Under the pieces are notes generated by a model. The model was not told the DNA's origin. It searched no databases and saw only the letters and a list, made by a program, of their open reading frames with translations. A stretch of DNA of 64,000 bases from DASWZN01 sp963841635 (GTDB lineage: Bacteria > Acidobacteriota > Terriglobia > Bryobacterales > Bryobacteraceae): the NCBI GenBank assembly GCA_963841635.1, contig CAWJDO010000002.1, positions 2,542,001 to 2,606,000 on the forward strand, in the 5' to 3' direction. Below, piece after piece: positions 8,796 through 17,422 of this stretch. A program made the position numbers and the translations under genes. The first letter of the stretch is position 1. Each line of letters opens with the position of its first letter.

Positions 8796-8842
8796 GGGAC
8801 AGGCACGAATTTCGCAAGTGCGGCGAAATTCGAGCCAGTCCC
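8796..8842. repeat. Nested palindrome, family I (copy 1)
   Basis: A perfect 10-bp inverted repeat (CGAATTTCGC at 8806-8815 and GCGAAATTCG at 8823-8832) has a 7-nt loop. It is enclosed by an outer GGGAC/GTCCC pair across 5-nt internal loops. Similar flanking bases extend the element to about 100 bp (from about 8757). It lies between convergent PAP2 and rlmA genes, where it could act as a two-way terminator, although no T-run follows. Confidence 0.75.
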
Positions 8843-8861
8843 GGGTTTGCCGCCAGTTCCA

Positions 8862-9632
8862 CTACGCGGCCCGGAACAGCAGCAGATCCAGACTGAACGT
8901 CAGGCGCATGGCTTGGGCGGCCTCGTTCCGCATGGGCCGGTAGATCGAGAGCAGGACGTCGTGGACGGCGGCGGCATCCAGATCCGCTGCTGTGGTTACG
9001 CGGCGCCGATCGGCGAGTGCGAAGCCGTGCGCGAACGTCTCGATGGTCCGGGCCGCGCGGTCGCGGCCTGCTCCTCGCAGCTCGATGAGGTCTTCCGGGG
9101 CGGGAAGGGCGACCAGCAAGCGGCCGTTCTGGGGCAGGACACGGCGGAAGTCGGCGGCATTCATCCTCGCCGTGATCGATAGAACGATGGAGAACGAGCG
9201 GTCCGGGTAGGGGACGAAGCGGTCGGCATTGGCCACGATCCACTCGCAGCGGGGGTAGCGCCGGGCTGCGGCATCGATGGCCGGAATCGAGATGTCGACG
9301 CCGTGTGCGCTACAGCCGGTCAGGGCGGCGAGGGCGCCGAGGTAGAACCCGTCGCCGCAGCCGGCATCGAGAACGACGTCGGATGGGGAGGCGGCCAGCA
9401 GGTCCGCGATCCCGCGTAGCAGCGGCCCGGTCACGCCGCGATCGTGCAGACGGCGGCGCGCGGCGACAGCGGCAAGCGTGTCACCCGGCTGCCTGGACCG
9501 CCGATCCTGCGGCTGAAGCAGATTGACGTATCCACTGCGCGCGACGTCGAAGGAATGCCCGCGCTCGCAGTGCAGCCGCCGCTCCTCACGCGCCAGCGGC
9601 AGGCGGCAGTTGCGGACGGGGCAGAGGAGCAT
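8862..9632 (-). CDS. rlmA: RlmA-family 23S rRNA guanine-N1 methyltransferase
   Basis: A 256-residue SAM-dependent methyltransferase. The N-terminal zinc-binding module has C4, C9, C22 and H26. It is followed by the family-specific 'FDVARSGYVNLL' and 'RRSRQPGDT' segments, which closely resemble E. coli RlmA (methylation of 23S rRNA G745). SAM motif I is 'VLDAGCGDGFY' (about residue 87). The first two zinc cysteines are spaced C-x4-C rather than C-x2-C. It starts 8 bp after the DUF5107/TPR gene on the same strand and is probably co-transcribed with it. The specific target base is inferred from the family. Confidence 0.85.
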   Translation of the reverse strand: MLLCPVRNCRLPLAREERRLHCERGHSFDVARSGYVNLLQPQDRRSRQPGDTLAAVAARRRLHDRGVTGPLLRGIADLLAASPSDVVLDAGCGDGFYLGALAALTGCSAHGVDISIPAIDAAARRYPRCEWIVANADRFVPYPDRSFSIVLSITARMNAADFRRVLPQNGRLLVALPAPEDLIELRGAGRDRAARTIETFAHGFALADRRRVTTAADLDAAAVHDVLLSIYRPMRNEAAQAMRLTFSLDLLLFRAA

Positions 9633-9640
9633 GTTCGTGA

Positions 9641-12600
9641 CTAGCGGGTCCCAATAGCAGTCGCGGAATGGGCCGCCTGACCCATATCCCGCAAGGTGAC
9701 GAGGGTGAGGTAACGGACCAGCGCGTCGGTTGCTTTTGCGGACTTCTGGAGCAGGGCTGCGCCCTCCGCGGTCTGGCCGGCGACCATTTGCAGCACGCCT
9801 TCTGCAAAAACCAGTTCCATGCGCGATCCGTCCGAGTTCTTGTCGCGCAGAGACTGGAGGGCGCCGGCTATGTTCCGCTGTGCATCGCTCTCGCCCAACC
9901 TATGATTTGCCAGGAGTGGGAAGACATAGTCGATCGAGTCGGCGGATCGCTTCGCTCTGCCGATCTTAGCCCACCTCTTCCGCGCTTCTTTGGCGGCGCC
10001 GCAGACGCTCTCGGTTTCGGCCATGAAGTACTGAAAGTGAGGTGAGTCGATGAAGTCTCCGAATCCGTAGAACGTGAATGGCAGGCCCTTATTCTCCGCT
10101 CCGATGGTCCACAGGCCGTCCATGGCTTCTCTGCAGCGCCGATTGTGCGCCCTCGCCAGCAACTGCTGCAGCTCGACCTCTATATAGGCGCGACGAATCG
10201 TGTCGGGCTGTTTGCCCTTTGGGAAGTTGGTGGCGGTGAACAGGGCCTTGGCGCGATCGGGATCGCGGGCAGACAGAACCAAGGCGCGATCGGCGAGCCC
10301 GGCACCGGCCTCGGCGGGGAGTTCCAGATCGTGCTGGCTCACCTCTACCGACTTGCCCACCTTGCTTAGGGCCCCAGAAATCTCGCGGTTTTCAGGATCG
10401 GAACGGCGGGCCTCCAGAAGCACTGGAAGCGCGGCTACGGGATCTTCCTGGACCTCGAGGAGCGCCATCCCCAGGTTGCGGCGAAGCGCAGGCAGGCCGG
10501 GGTTGAGAGCGAGGGCCTTGATCCAAGCTGCAATGGCCTTGTCGGCATCGAGGGAACAGAAGTACAGATCTCCGAGCAGGGTATGAGCCACGGCATCGGC
10601 ATCCCTGGAAGCGACGGCGGCTTTGAGTACGGCATAGGAGCTGGCACGGCTGGGGAAGATGTAGCGGGTGGACAGGGCGCCCGCCGCCTTGAAGTCGGCG
10701 CCGGGGTCCTGGCCCAGCTTCAGGCGGCAGAAACCGCGATAGTAAGCCACCAGCGGATGGTCCTGAGGCATGACGGCGGGCTCAAAGGGACCTGGCGGCA
10801 CCGACGGGTAGCGCCGGTCCAGCAGCATCAGGGCGTCCGGGAAGGCGCCGAGTGCGAAGTACCGGTCCGCGAGATCGAGAACGCGTTCCGGATCCGCAGC
10901 GAGGTGGCTCCACAGGGACGGATCGTCGGGACTGCCCAGCAGCAGGCTCTCGACTCGCAGCATGTTGTCGGCCGGATCCTGCTCGCGCCAGAAACGGAGT
11001 CGTTCGCGGGCGGCGTCCGCCCTGCCGGCGCGGCGGAGAATCGCGACCTCGAAGGCGCCGGTGCGAATCGCGGCGTGGGGCTCCGCTGCCAGGGCCTGAA
11101 TCAGCGCCACGGCAGCGGGGAACTCACCGGCCCGCGCGGCGATCAGCGCTAGTTGCAGCCTTGCGGCCACGCCCCAGAGCGGGCTCTGACGGGCGCTCGC
11201 CAGAGCGATTCGCGCATCGGCATCGCGCCCGGCTACTGCAAGTGCCGCGCCGTAGTAGTAAGCTGCCTCCGCTTTGTCGCCGCCTTTGTTCAGCAAGGGC
11301 GCAAGCAGGCGGATGGCGTCGTCATTCCGGTTCAGCACAAATGCGGTTCGGCCGGCCGCCAGGGCCGCGGCAGAGCTTTCGGGATACTTTTCGAGCGCGG
11401 TCCGATAGTCATGCCACGCGAATGCGAACTCGTCCCGTTGTTCGTTGTATTCGCCGCGGGCGAGGAAGGCGGCCTCGGAGCCGGAGGCAACCGAAGGGAC
11501 TGCCGGCTCAGGGTCTTTTGCATTCGGATCAAAGGGAGCGGCGTCGTATTGGCCTTCGACATGGTGGAGGATCACAGCTCCAGATGCGCTCACAAGATCG
11601 ACGGTCAAAGGCGGGGGAGCCGCATCCAGCGCTTTCGTATAGACGACCTTGGGATCCAGCTCGGCCTGCGCCTCAAAGACGGCGCGGGCGCCGGCGGAGA
11701 CCCGGAGTTGCGCACCGTGGATGGCGTGGGTAGCAAGCAACTCAATCAGACCGCCCCCGGCTGTGCGCTGCAGGTTGAGCACGGCATCGGGAGTGGCACG
11801 GGAGACTCCGCCCAGGCCGTGGAACGGGATCCAAAAGTGCGTGAAGGTCTTGACCTCGCCGGGAAGCAGGAAGGCGAATTCCGGCTGGGTTTCGAACAGC
11901 CCGGCCTGCATTTCGACGTAGGAGTTGAAGTTCTCGGTAAGGTGCCGCTGCACCCATCGGTCGTCGGTGCCCCACGCCCAGACCTTCTTGCCACGCACCT
12001 GGTCGGCATCGGCGTAGTGAGCGACTCCGCTTCGGAAGGCTGGCTTGTAGACGGCCATCCAGGGTTCGCGGGACGCATGGGCGAACAGTCCCAATGTAGC
12101 CTTGCTGTTCGCGACGTCGCTCAGATCGATTCCGGCTTTGTTTACCGGCCATGGAGTCATCGCCCCAGGGCCATGCGCCAGCATCCACTTCACCGGATAG
12201 ACGAATCGAAGGTGGGGATCATCCAGCTCTATGGTTGCGCTGGCCCACCAGTGATAACCGCGGCGCGCGGGCGAGGCGTTGTGCAGAGTGACGTGCTGTT
12301 CGAGGACCGCCGAGCCGGGACGCAGAATGAACTCAACCCGCCACTCCATGCCGGAGACGCGGTCCGTGTCTTCGACCAGAACCGTGCCAATCCCGTCGCG
12401 TTCAAAGTACGCGAAATCCACCGGCGAGCTGCTGACGCGGCTGTGGGCGATCGGGAAGGAGGACTCGAGACCGACGGCAACGAAGCCACGGAAAAGCGGC
12501 ATGCCGGTACGGACGGCCGGATTCGCGTAGAAAACCTGCCGGCCGGTAGTCTTGTCCAGACAGCCGTAAAGATGGCCGCCGAGATCGGGGAGCACACTGC

Positions 12601-12889
12601 AGGTGAGGTATTCGTTCTCCAGGATGATGGCGCGCCACTGCCTGGTGTGGTGGATGTCGCCCGCGGGCTTCCGGTTCGCGTATGGGTAGTTTGGAAAAGG
12701 CCTGCCGGAAAAGGCCGGAAACGGCGGATAAGGATCGACTGGGTCTTCGTCGTACGTGGACAAGGCGATCTGGCCTTCGCGCACGCGGACAGCGGCGTCC
12801 TGAGCGCGGGCGGCGACCGGCGCCAGCAGCCATGCCACCGCGAGACAGCAGCCGCATCCGAATCTTGCCGAGGGTTTCCGGGTCCGCAT
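9641..12889 (-). CDS. Exported DUF5107-domain protein with TPR repeats
   Basis: A protein of 1,082 residues. The signal peptide (to about residue 30, APVAARAQ) is followed by a DUF5107 domain (about 60-390). This is a galactose-mutarotase-like beta sandwich, recognisable from 'LENEYLTCSVLPDLGGHLYG' and 'HWWASATIELDD'. Many TPR-type helical pairs occupy the C-terminal half (about 460-1060). DUF5107/TPR proteins are frequent in plant-polymer-degrading Bacteroidota and Acidobacteriota and probably bind or process sugars outside the cytoplasm; no activity can be assigned. The ATG at 12889 is chosen because it starts the signal peptide; an earlier in-frame start at 13033 lies inside a repeat element. 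Followed 8 bp later by rlmA. Confidence 0.85.
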   Translation of the reverse strand: MRTRKPSARFGCGCCLAVAWLLAPVAARAQDAAVRVREGQIALSTYDEDPVDPYPPFPAFSGRPFPNYPYANRKPAGDIHHTRQWRAIILENEYLTCSVLPDLGGHLYGCLDKTTGRQVFYANPAVRTGMPLFRGFVAVGLESSFPIAHSRVSSSPVDFAYFERDGIGTVLVEDTDRVSGMEWRVEFILRPGSAVLEQHVTLHNASPARRGYHWWASATIELDDPHLRFVYPVKWMLAHGPGAMTPWPVNKAGIDLSDVANSKATLGLFAHASREPWMAVYKPAFRSGVAHYADADQVRGKKVWAWGTDDRWVQRHLTENFNSYVEMQAGLFETQPEFAFLLPGEVKTFTHFWIPFHGLGGVSRATPDAVLNLQRTAGGGLIELLATHAIHGAQLRVSAGARAVFEAQAELDPKVVYTKALDAAPPPLTVDLVSASGAVILHHVEGQYDAAPFDPNAKDPEPAVPSVASGSEAAFLARGEYNEQRDEFAFAWHDYRTALEKYPESSAAALAAGRTAFVLNRNDDAIRLLAPLLNKGGDKAEAAYYYGAALAVAGRDADARIALASARQSPLWGVAARLQLALIAARAGEFPAAVALIQALAAEPHAAIRTGAFEVAILRRAGRADAARERLRFWREQDPADNMLRVESLLLGSPDDPSLWSHLAADPERVLDLADRYFALGAFPDALMLLDRRYPSVPPGPFEPAVMPQDHPLVAYYRGFCRLKLGQDPGADFKAAGALSTRYIFPSRASSYAVLKAAVASRDADAVAHTLLGDLYFCSLDADKAIAAWIKALALNPGLPALRRNLGMALLEVQEDPVAALPVLLEARRSDPENREISGALSKVGKSVEVSQHDLELPAEAGAGLADRALVLSARDPDRAKALFTATNFPKGKQPDTIRRAYIEVELQQLLARAHNRRCREAMDGLWTIGAENKGLPFTFYGFGDFIDSPHFQYFMAETESVCGAAKEARKRWAKIGRAKRSADSIDYVFPLLANHRLGESDAQRNIAGALQSLRDKNSDGSRMELVFAEGVLQMVAGQTAEGAALLQKSAKATDALVRYLTLVTLRDMGQAAHSATAIGTR

Positions 12890-13022
12890 TCCGACCAGCC
12901 TGCAAGTATACAACGGCGGCGTTGGCGGAAGACGGGGCGGCGGCCGGGCTGCGGTCAGGCGCTGCACGCTTGCGTAGTGCGTCGCAAATATCGAGCAGTA
13001 TAGCTGGCAGAGGACCGAGGGT

Positions 13023-13069
13023 GGGACAGGCACGAATTTCGCAAAGGCGGCGAAATTCGAGCCAGTCCC
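13023..13069. repeat. Nested palindrome, family I (copy 2)
   Basis: GGGAC at 13023-13027, CGAATTTCGC at 13033-13042, GCGAAATTCG at 13050-13059 and GTCCC at 13065-13069 form the same two-tier stem as copy 1. The upstream flank (from about 12985) also matches other copies. It lies in the 272-bp divergent gap between the DUF5107 gene and the aminotransferase gene. Confidence 0.75.
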
Positions 13070-13085
13070 GGGTCCGCGTCGATTA

Positions 13086-13110
13086 CCGCTTGCTGGCGCG
13101 CGCGGCTCGG
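13086..13110 (+). repeat. REP-like element, family III (copy b, divergent)
   Basis: CCGCTTGCTGGCGCGCGCGG followed by CTCGG is a degenerate member of the ten-copy family. It lies 16 bp after palindrome copy 2 in the same intergenic gap. Confidence 0.5.
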
Positions 13111-13161
13111 AACGGAGCGAGGGAGCGCTATGATGGTGCCATCCAAGGGAGGGGAATCGGA

Positions 13162-14277
13162 ATGACTCGTCGAACGTTTGCCGTCCGCTGCGGCCTGGCC
13201 GCGGTGTCGGCGCGCCTGCTTCCCGAGATGGCCTTCGCGCAGCGCGCCGCGCTCAACATGGCGGACCTTCCCAAGGACATGGCGTGGCTCAACGCCAACG
13301 AGAATCCCGCGGGTCCGCCCGAGGTTTCGATCGCGGCGATGCGGGAGGTGCTGGCGGCGTCGGGTCGCTATCACTACCAGGAGTTCCGCGAGATCTACGC
13401 GGCCATCGCGCGGAGCGAGGAGTTGGCGCCGGAGCAGGTTGTCGTCGGGGCCGGTTCGAGCGAAGTGCTGCACTTGAGCGTGGACGTGTTCACGTCGGCG
13501 ACGCGGCCGCTGATCAGCGTGTCGCCGGCATACGAAGGGCCGATCGAGCTGGCGCGCGCGCTGGGCCGTCCGGTGGTGCTCACCAAACTGCGGGAGGACT
13601 ACACGGCCGATGTTCGCAAGCTGGCGGAAGAGGCCGCCAGGGCGGGCGGCGGACTGATCTACCTGTGCAATCCCAACAACCCCACCTCCGCCTTCACCAC
13701 CGGCGCCGACCTCGACTGGCTGGTGAAGAACCTGCCTCCCGAAACCGTGCTGCTGGTGGACGAAGCGTACATCCATTTTGGCGAGAGCCCCGAGTTGAAG
13801 TCCGCGCTGCCGTACGTGAGGCAAGGCGCGAACGTGATCGTGACGCGAACGTTTTCGAAGATTTACGGGATGGCCGGTTTGCGGGTGGGCTTCGCCGCCG
13901 CTAAGCCGGAACTGGCAGCGCGGCTGGCGCGGCTGCGGATGAACGTCATCTCGATTGTGAGTGCGCGCGCGGTGGTGGCCGCGCTGGCGGGGAAGGAAAC
14001 GCTTCTGCCCGAACGCCGCGCTTCGCTGGCACGCACGCGGCGCGAGGTGTGCGATTGGCTGCGCGAGAGGCAGGTGAAGTTCATCGAGCCGCAGGCCAAC
14101 TTCGTGATGATCGACACGGGCAGGCACGCGCGCGAGTTCATCGAGGCGATGCCGAAGCTGGGTGTGGCGCCGGGGCGGCCATTCCCGCCGCTCGATAACT
14201 TTCTGCGGGTCACGATCGGCACGGACGCGGAGATGGGCAAGTTCCGCGAGGTGTTCTGGAAGGTGTACCGGGGGTAA
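13162..14277 (+). CDS. HisC-like aminotransferase with an export signal
   Basis: A 371-residue PLP-dependent fold-type I aminotransferase of the histidinol-phosphate aminotransferase group. Visible motifs are 'NANENPAGPP' (about 38), 'GAGSSEVLH' (about 99), 'YLCNPNNPTS' (about 170), 'VDEAYIHFG' (about 200) and the PLP-lysine region 'TFSKIYGMAGLRVG' (about 232). The N-terminus begins MTRRTF and has a hydrophobic stretch ending AFAQ, which reads as a twin-arginine (Tat) signal. That is odd for a family that normally works in the cytoplasm on histidine synthesis. Export of a folded PLP enzyme would fit Tat. The ATG has AAGGGAGGGG upstream. The native substrate is probably not histidinol phosphate. 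Confidence 0.85.
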   Translation: MTRRTFAVRCGLAAVSARLLPEMAFAQRAALNMADLPKDMAWLNANENPAGPPEVSIAAMREVLAASGRYHYQEFREIYAAIARSEELAPEQVVVGAGSSEVLHLSVDVFTSATRPLISVSPAYEGPIELARALGRPVVLTKLREDYTADVRKLAEEAARAGGGLIYLCNPNNPTSAFTTGADLDWLVKNLPPETVLLVDEAYIHFGESPELKSALPYVRQGANVIVTRTFSKIYGMAGLRVGFAAAKPELAARLARLRMNVISIVSARAVVAALAGKETLLPERRASLARTRREVCDWLRERQVKFIEPQANFVMIDTGRHAREFIEAMPKLGVAPGRPFPPLDNFLRVTIGTDAEMGKFREVFWKVYRG

Positions 14278-14307
14278 TGACGCACGATTGTCCACGGGGC
14301 AAACCTT

Positions 14308-14355
14308 GGGACAGGCACGAATTTCGCAAAGACGGCGGAATTTCGGTCCAGTCCC
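14308..14355. repeat. Nested palindrome, family I (copy 3, degenerate)
   Basis: GGGAC and CGAATTTCGC match the other copies. The right half is altered (GCGGAATTTCGG, then GTCCC), so the inner stem is weakened. It lies between the convergent aminotransferase and pntB genes. Confidence 0.6.
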
Positions 14356-14389
14356 CGGTTTGCGGAGCGTCCCGATACCCAACTAATGC

Positions 14390-15772
14390 CTACGCCGCCT
14401 TGGCGACTTCGGACAGCTCCTTGACCAGGTCGGTGACGAAGGACTTGGCGTCGCCGAAGAGCATCAGGGTCTTGTCGAGGTAGTAGAGGGGGTTGTCAAT
14501 GCCGGCGAAGCCCGGGCTCATGCTGCGCTTGATGACCATGACGGTGCGGGCCTTGTCCACATCCAGGATGGGCATGCCGTAAATGGGGCTGGATTTGTCG
14601 GTTCGCGCGGCGGGGTTAGTAACATCGTTCGCGCCGATCACCAGGGCCACGTCGGCCTGCGCGAAGTCGCCGTTGATGTCGTCCATCTCGAACAGGCGGT
14701 CGTAGGGGATGTCGGCCTCGGCCAGCAGGACGTTCATGTGGCCGGGCATGCGGCCGGCGACGGGATGGATGGCGAACTTCACGTCCACGCCGCGGCGGGT
14801 CAGCACGTCGTAGAGCTCGCGCAGCTTGTGCTGGGCCTGCGCCACCGCTAGGCCGTAGCCGGGAACAATGATCACCGAGCGCGCGGAATCGAGGATCTGC
14901 GCGGCGTCTTCCGCGCTGGCGCTGTGGATGGGCCGCTGCTCGTGCGGGCCGCCGGCTGCTGTCTGCACCTGGCCGAAAGCGCCGAACAGAACGTTGGTGA
15001 AGGAGCGGTTCATGGCGCGGCACATGACGATCGAGAGGATCAGGCCGGAGGAGCCGTCGAGCGAGCCGGCGATGATCAGCAGGCGGTTTCCGAGCGCGAA
15101 TCCCATGGCGGCGGCGGAGAGACCGGCGTAGGAATTGAGTAGGGCGATTACGGTGGGCATGTCGGCGCCTCCGATGGGCACGATCAGGAGGACTCCGAAG
15201 ATCAGGGAGAGGCCGATGAAGATGGGGAAGAGCCAGGCCTGCTCCGGCTGGATAGTCAGCCACACGCCCGCCGCGACGGCCAGTCCGAGGATCGACAGGT
15301 TGATCACGTTCTGGTTGCGGTAAGTGATGGGGCGCTGCGGCAAAATCTCCTGGAGTTTGCCGAAGGCCATCATGCTGCCGGTGAAGGTGAGGAAGCCGAG
15401 CAGGGTTTCGAAGACCAGGGCGACCATGACGGCTCCGTGCGGGGTGGCGCGGTAATACTCGGCCGTGCCGACGAGCGCGGCGGCCAGCGCGCCGAAGGCG
15501 TGAGAGAGCGCGGTCCGCTGCGGCACGGCGGTCATGGGCATCAGGTAGGCGAGCGGCACGCCCGCTATGATGCCGATGACGAAGGCCCCGGCGATGAGCT
15601 TGTAGTCCACCACCTCGGGGCGCATCAGCGTGCCGACGATCGCCAGCAACATGCCGAACGCTCCGGCGAAGCAGCCGCGGCGGGCGGTGGTGGGCGAGCG
15701 CATCCACTTCAGGGAGAAGACGAAGAGGGCGGCCGAGAGGATGTAGATGTACTGGACGGCGGTGTCGATCAT
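14390..15772 (-). CDS. pntB: NAD(P) transhydrogenase subunit beta
   Basis: A 460-residue subunit of the proton-translocating transhydrogenase, which uses proton-motive force to drive hydride transfer from NADH to NADP+. The N-terminal half has about nine membrane helices. The C-terminal cytoplasmic NADP(H)-binding domain (about 285-455) shows 'IVPGYGLAVAQAQHKL', 'FAIHPVAGRMPGHMNVLLAEA' in part, and 'VIGANDVTNPAA'. The start overlaps the pntAB stop by 4 bp, indicating translational coupling. Last gene of a three-gene pnt operon. Length and motifs match the family. Confidence 0.95.
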   Translation of the reverse strand: MIDTAVQYIYILSAALFVFSLKWMRSPTTARRGCFAGAFGMLLAIVGTLMRPEVVDYKLIAGAFVIGIIAGVPLAYLMPMTAVPQRTALSHAFGALAAALVGTAEYYRATPHGAVMVALVFETLLGFLTFTGSMMAFGKLQEILPQRPITYRNQNVINLSILGLAVAAGVWLTIQPEQAWLFPIFIGLSLIFGVLLIVPIGGADMPTVIALLNSYAGLSAAAMGFALGNRLLIIAGSLDGSSGLILSIVMCRAMNRSFTNVLFGAFGQVQTAAGGPHEQRPIHSASAEDAAQILDSARSVIIVPGYGLAVAQAQHKLRELYDVLTRRGVDVKFAIHPVAGRMPGHMNVLLAEADIPYDRLFEMDDINGDFAQADVALVIGANDVTNPAARTDKSSPIYGMPILDVDKARTVMVIKRSMSPGFAGIDNPLYYLDKTLMLFGDAKSFVTDLVKELSEVAKAA

Positions 15773-16095
15773 TGCGCGGCTCCCGGGCGGCTGGGGGTTG
15801 GGTTGGCGGGCTTGCGCGCTTTGAACATCTTCAACATGCGGTCGGTGATGAGGTATCCGCTGACCGCGTTGGTCATGGAGGCCGTCACGGCGATGAAGCC
15901 GAGGGTGCGGGTGAGCGTGCTCGCGTGCGCGGCGCCGGTGATGAGGATGGAGCCCACTACGGCGATGGCCGAAATAGCATTGGTGAGCGACATCAGCGGC
16001 GTGTGGAGCAGCGGCGAGACGCGGCGGATGATCTCCAGGCCGAGAAACGTCGCGAGCATGAAAATGTACAGACCGACTTCGAGATCGGTGAGCAT
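15769..16095 (-). CDS. pntAB: NAD(P) transhydrogenase subunit alpha part 2 (membrane)
   Basis: A small 108-residue membrane subunit that supplies extra transmembrane helices to the proton channel in split transhydrogenases. Visible features are 'LYIFMLATFLGLEIIRR', 'HTPLMSLTNAISAI' (the family signature) and 'TNAVSGYLITDRMLKMF'. It starts at the ATG at 16095, 5 bp after the pntAA stop, and overlaps pntB by 4 bp. In a different frame, a long open stretch runs across pntAA into this gene; only the part from 16095 is real. Confidence 0.93.
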   Translation of the reverse strand: MLTDLEVGLYIFMLATFLGLEIIRRVSPLLHTPLMSLTNAISAIAVVGSILITGAAHASTLTRTLGFIAVTASMTNAVSGYLITDRMLKMFKARKPANPTPSRPGAAQ

Positions 16096-16100
16096 TCGAT

Positions 16101-17294
16101 TTACCTCGCTTGTTCGGATATGGCTTCCGCGGGCGCTTGCGGGATGCCGAGCGCCTGCTGCACTCGGTGATTGACGATGCGACCCTGGTACGTTACCAGC
16201 GTTTCGCGGGTGATTTCGTCGGTGGTATCGACGGAGAGTTCTCCGCTCTTGATGAGGTGGCAGAGAAACGTGGTCACGTTGCGCGAGTACATCTGGCTGG
16301 CGTGATACGGGATAGAGGACGCCAGGTTGAGCGGGCCGAGGATGGTCACCTGGTGTTCGACCACGGTCTCGCCGGGCCGCGTCAATTCGCAGTTGCCGCC
16401 GCGTTCGGCCGCGAGATCCACGATGACCGAGCCGGGGGCCATGCCGGCGACCATCTCGCGCGTGACCAGGACGGGCGCGCGCTGGCCGGGGATGGCGGCG
16501 GTGGTGATGACGACGTCGTGGCGGGCGATGACTTCGGCCATCTGCTCGCGCTGGCGGCGGTAGAAATCCTCGCCGAGCGCTTTGGCGTAGCCGCCTTGAT
16601 CCTGGGCCGCGGCGGTCTCGAGGTCGAGGGTGACGAAGCGCGCACCCAGGCTCTCGACCTGCTCCTTGACGGCGGGCCGGACGTCGTAACCGCTGACCAC
16701 GGCGCCCAGGCGGCGCGCGGTGGCGATGGCCTGCAAGCCGGCGACGCCCGCGCCGATGACGAGTACGCGGGCGGCGGCGACCGTGCCCGCGGCGGTCATC
16801 AGCAGGGGGAACATGCGGGGCAGGGCATCGGCGGCGAGCAGGGTGGCTTTGTAGCCGGCGATGGTGGCCATGGAGGACAGGACGTCCATGCTCTGTGCGC
16901 GGGTGATGCGAGGCAACAGCTCGAGGGCGAAAGTGGTGACGTAGGCGGCCGCCAACTCGCGGTAAGGCTCCGGCGCGGCGAGCGGCTCGGCCATGCCGAT
17001 GAGGGCCTGGCCGGCGCGGAGCAGATGCAGCCCGGCTTGGGAGCCTTGGGGATCGGCACCGGCCGTGCGGACGGCGAGCAGCACGGCGGCTTCGGCGAAG
17101 ACCTCGGCGCGCGTGGCGAGGCGGGCGCCTTTCTGCTCGTACTCGGTGTCGGTGAACCCGGCCTCGGCGCCGGCGCCGCGCTCGATCACCAGGCCGGCGC
17201 CGCACTTGACGAGCGCGGGAATGCTCTGCGGCACAACGGCGACACGCCGCTCTCCGGGATATTGCTCTTTGACAACGCCAACCAGAATCCCCAT
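16101..17294 (-). CDS. pntAA: NAD(P) transhydrogenase subunit alpha part 1
   Basis: The 397-residue NAD(H)-binding soluble subunit, of the alanine dehydrogenase/PNT fold. It opens 'GILVGVVKEQYPGERRVAVVP' (in part), the AlaDH/PNT N-terminal signature. The NAD-binding Rossmann motif 'VIGAGVAGLQAIATARRLGA' (about 176) and 'VDLAAERGGNCELT' (about 292) follow. It is first in the pntAA-pntAB-pntB operon. It lacks the membrane part of a fused E. coli-type PntA, which is supplied by pntAB. The operon probably balances NADPH supply; no specific regulator is visible. Confidence 0.95.
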   Translation of the reverse strand: MGILVGVVKEQYPGERRVAVVPQSIPALVKCGAGLVIERGAGAEAGFTDTEYEQKGARLATRAEVFAEAAVLLAVRTAGADPQGSQAGLHLLRAGQALIGMAEPLAAPEPYRELAAAYVTTFALELLPRITRAQSMDVLSSMATIAGYKATLLAADALPRMFPLLMTAAGTVAAARVLVIGAGVAGLQAIATARRLGAVVSGYDVRPAVKEQVESLGARFVTLDLETAAAQDQGGYAKALGEDFYRRQREQMAEVIARHDVVITTAAIPGQRAPVLVTREMVAGMAPGSVIVDLAAERGGNCELTRPGETVVEHQVTILGPLNLASSIPYHASQMYSRNVTTFLCHLIKSGELSVDTTDEITRETLVTYQGRIVNHRVQQALGIPQAPAEAISEQAR

Positions 17295-17389
17295 GGGCCC
17301 TCTCGGCCGCGGCCGAATGGCGCGGCGGACATCACCTTCATTTTAGATGCGATTAGGGCAGTTGGGGACGCAGGGAGTGTGGGACGGAT

Positions 17390-17415
17390 CCGCTTGCTGA
17401 CGCGCGCGGTTCGGT
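17390..17415 (+). repeat. REP-like element, family III (copy c)
   Basis: CCGCTTGCTGACGCGCGCGG followed by TTCGGT. It is in the 128-bp gap between the kinase stop and the pntAA start. Confidence 0.6.
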
Positions 17416-17422
17416 GCTGGGG

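Noticed and set aside
11153..13003. A long plus-strand open frame opposite the DUF5107/TPR gene
   Set aside because: No domain, no ribosome site; the opposite strand encodes a coherent exported protein.
12890..13033. An extended N-terminus for the DUF5107 protein
   Set aside because: The extra 48 codons run into the family I repeat and would bury the signal peptide.
15769..17205. A 478-codon minus-strand frame reading through pntAA and pntAB
   Set aside because: Only its last 108 codons (from 16095) are pntAB. The first part is an Arg-rich out-of-frame reading of pntAA.
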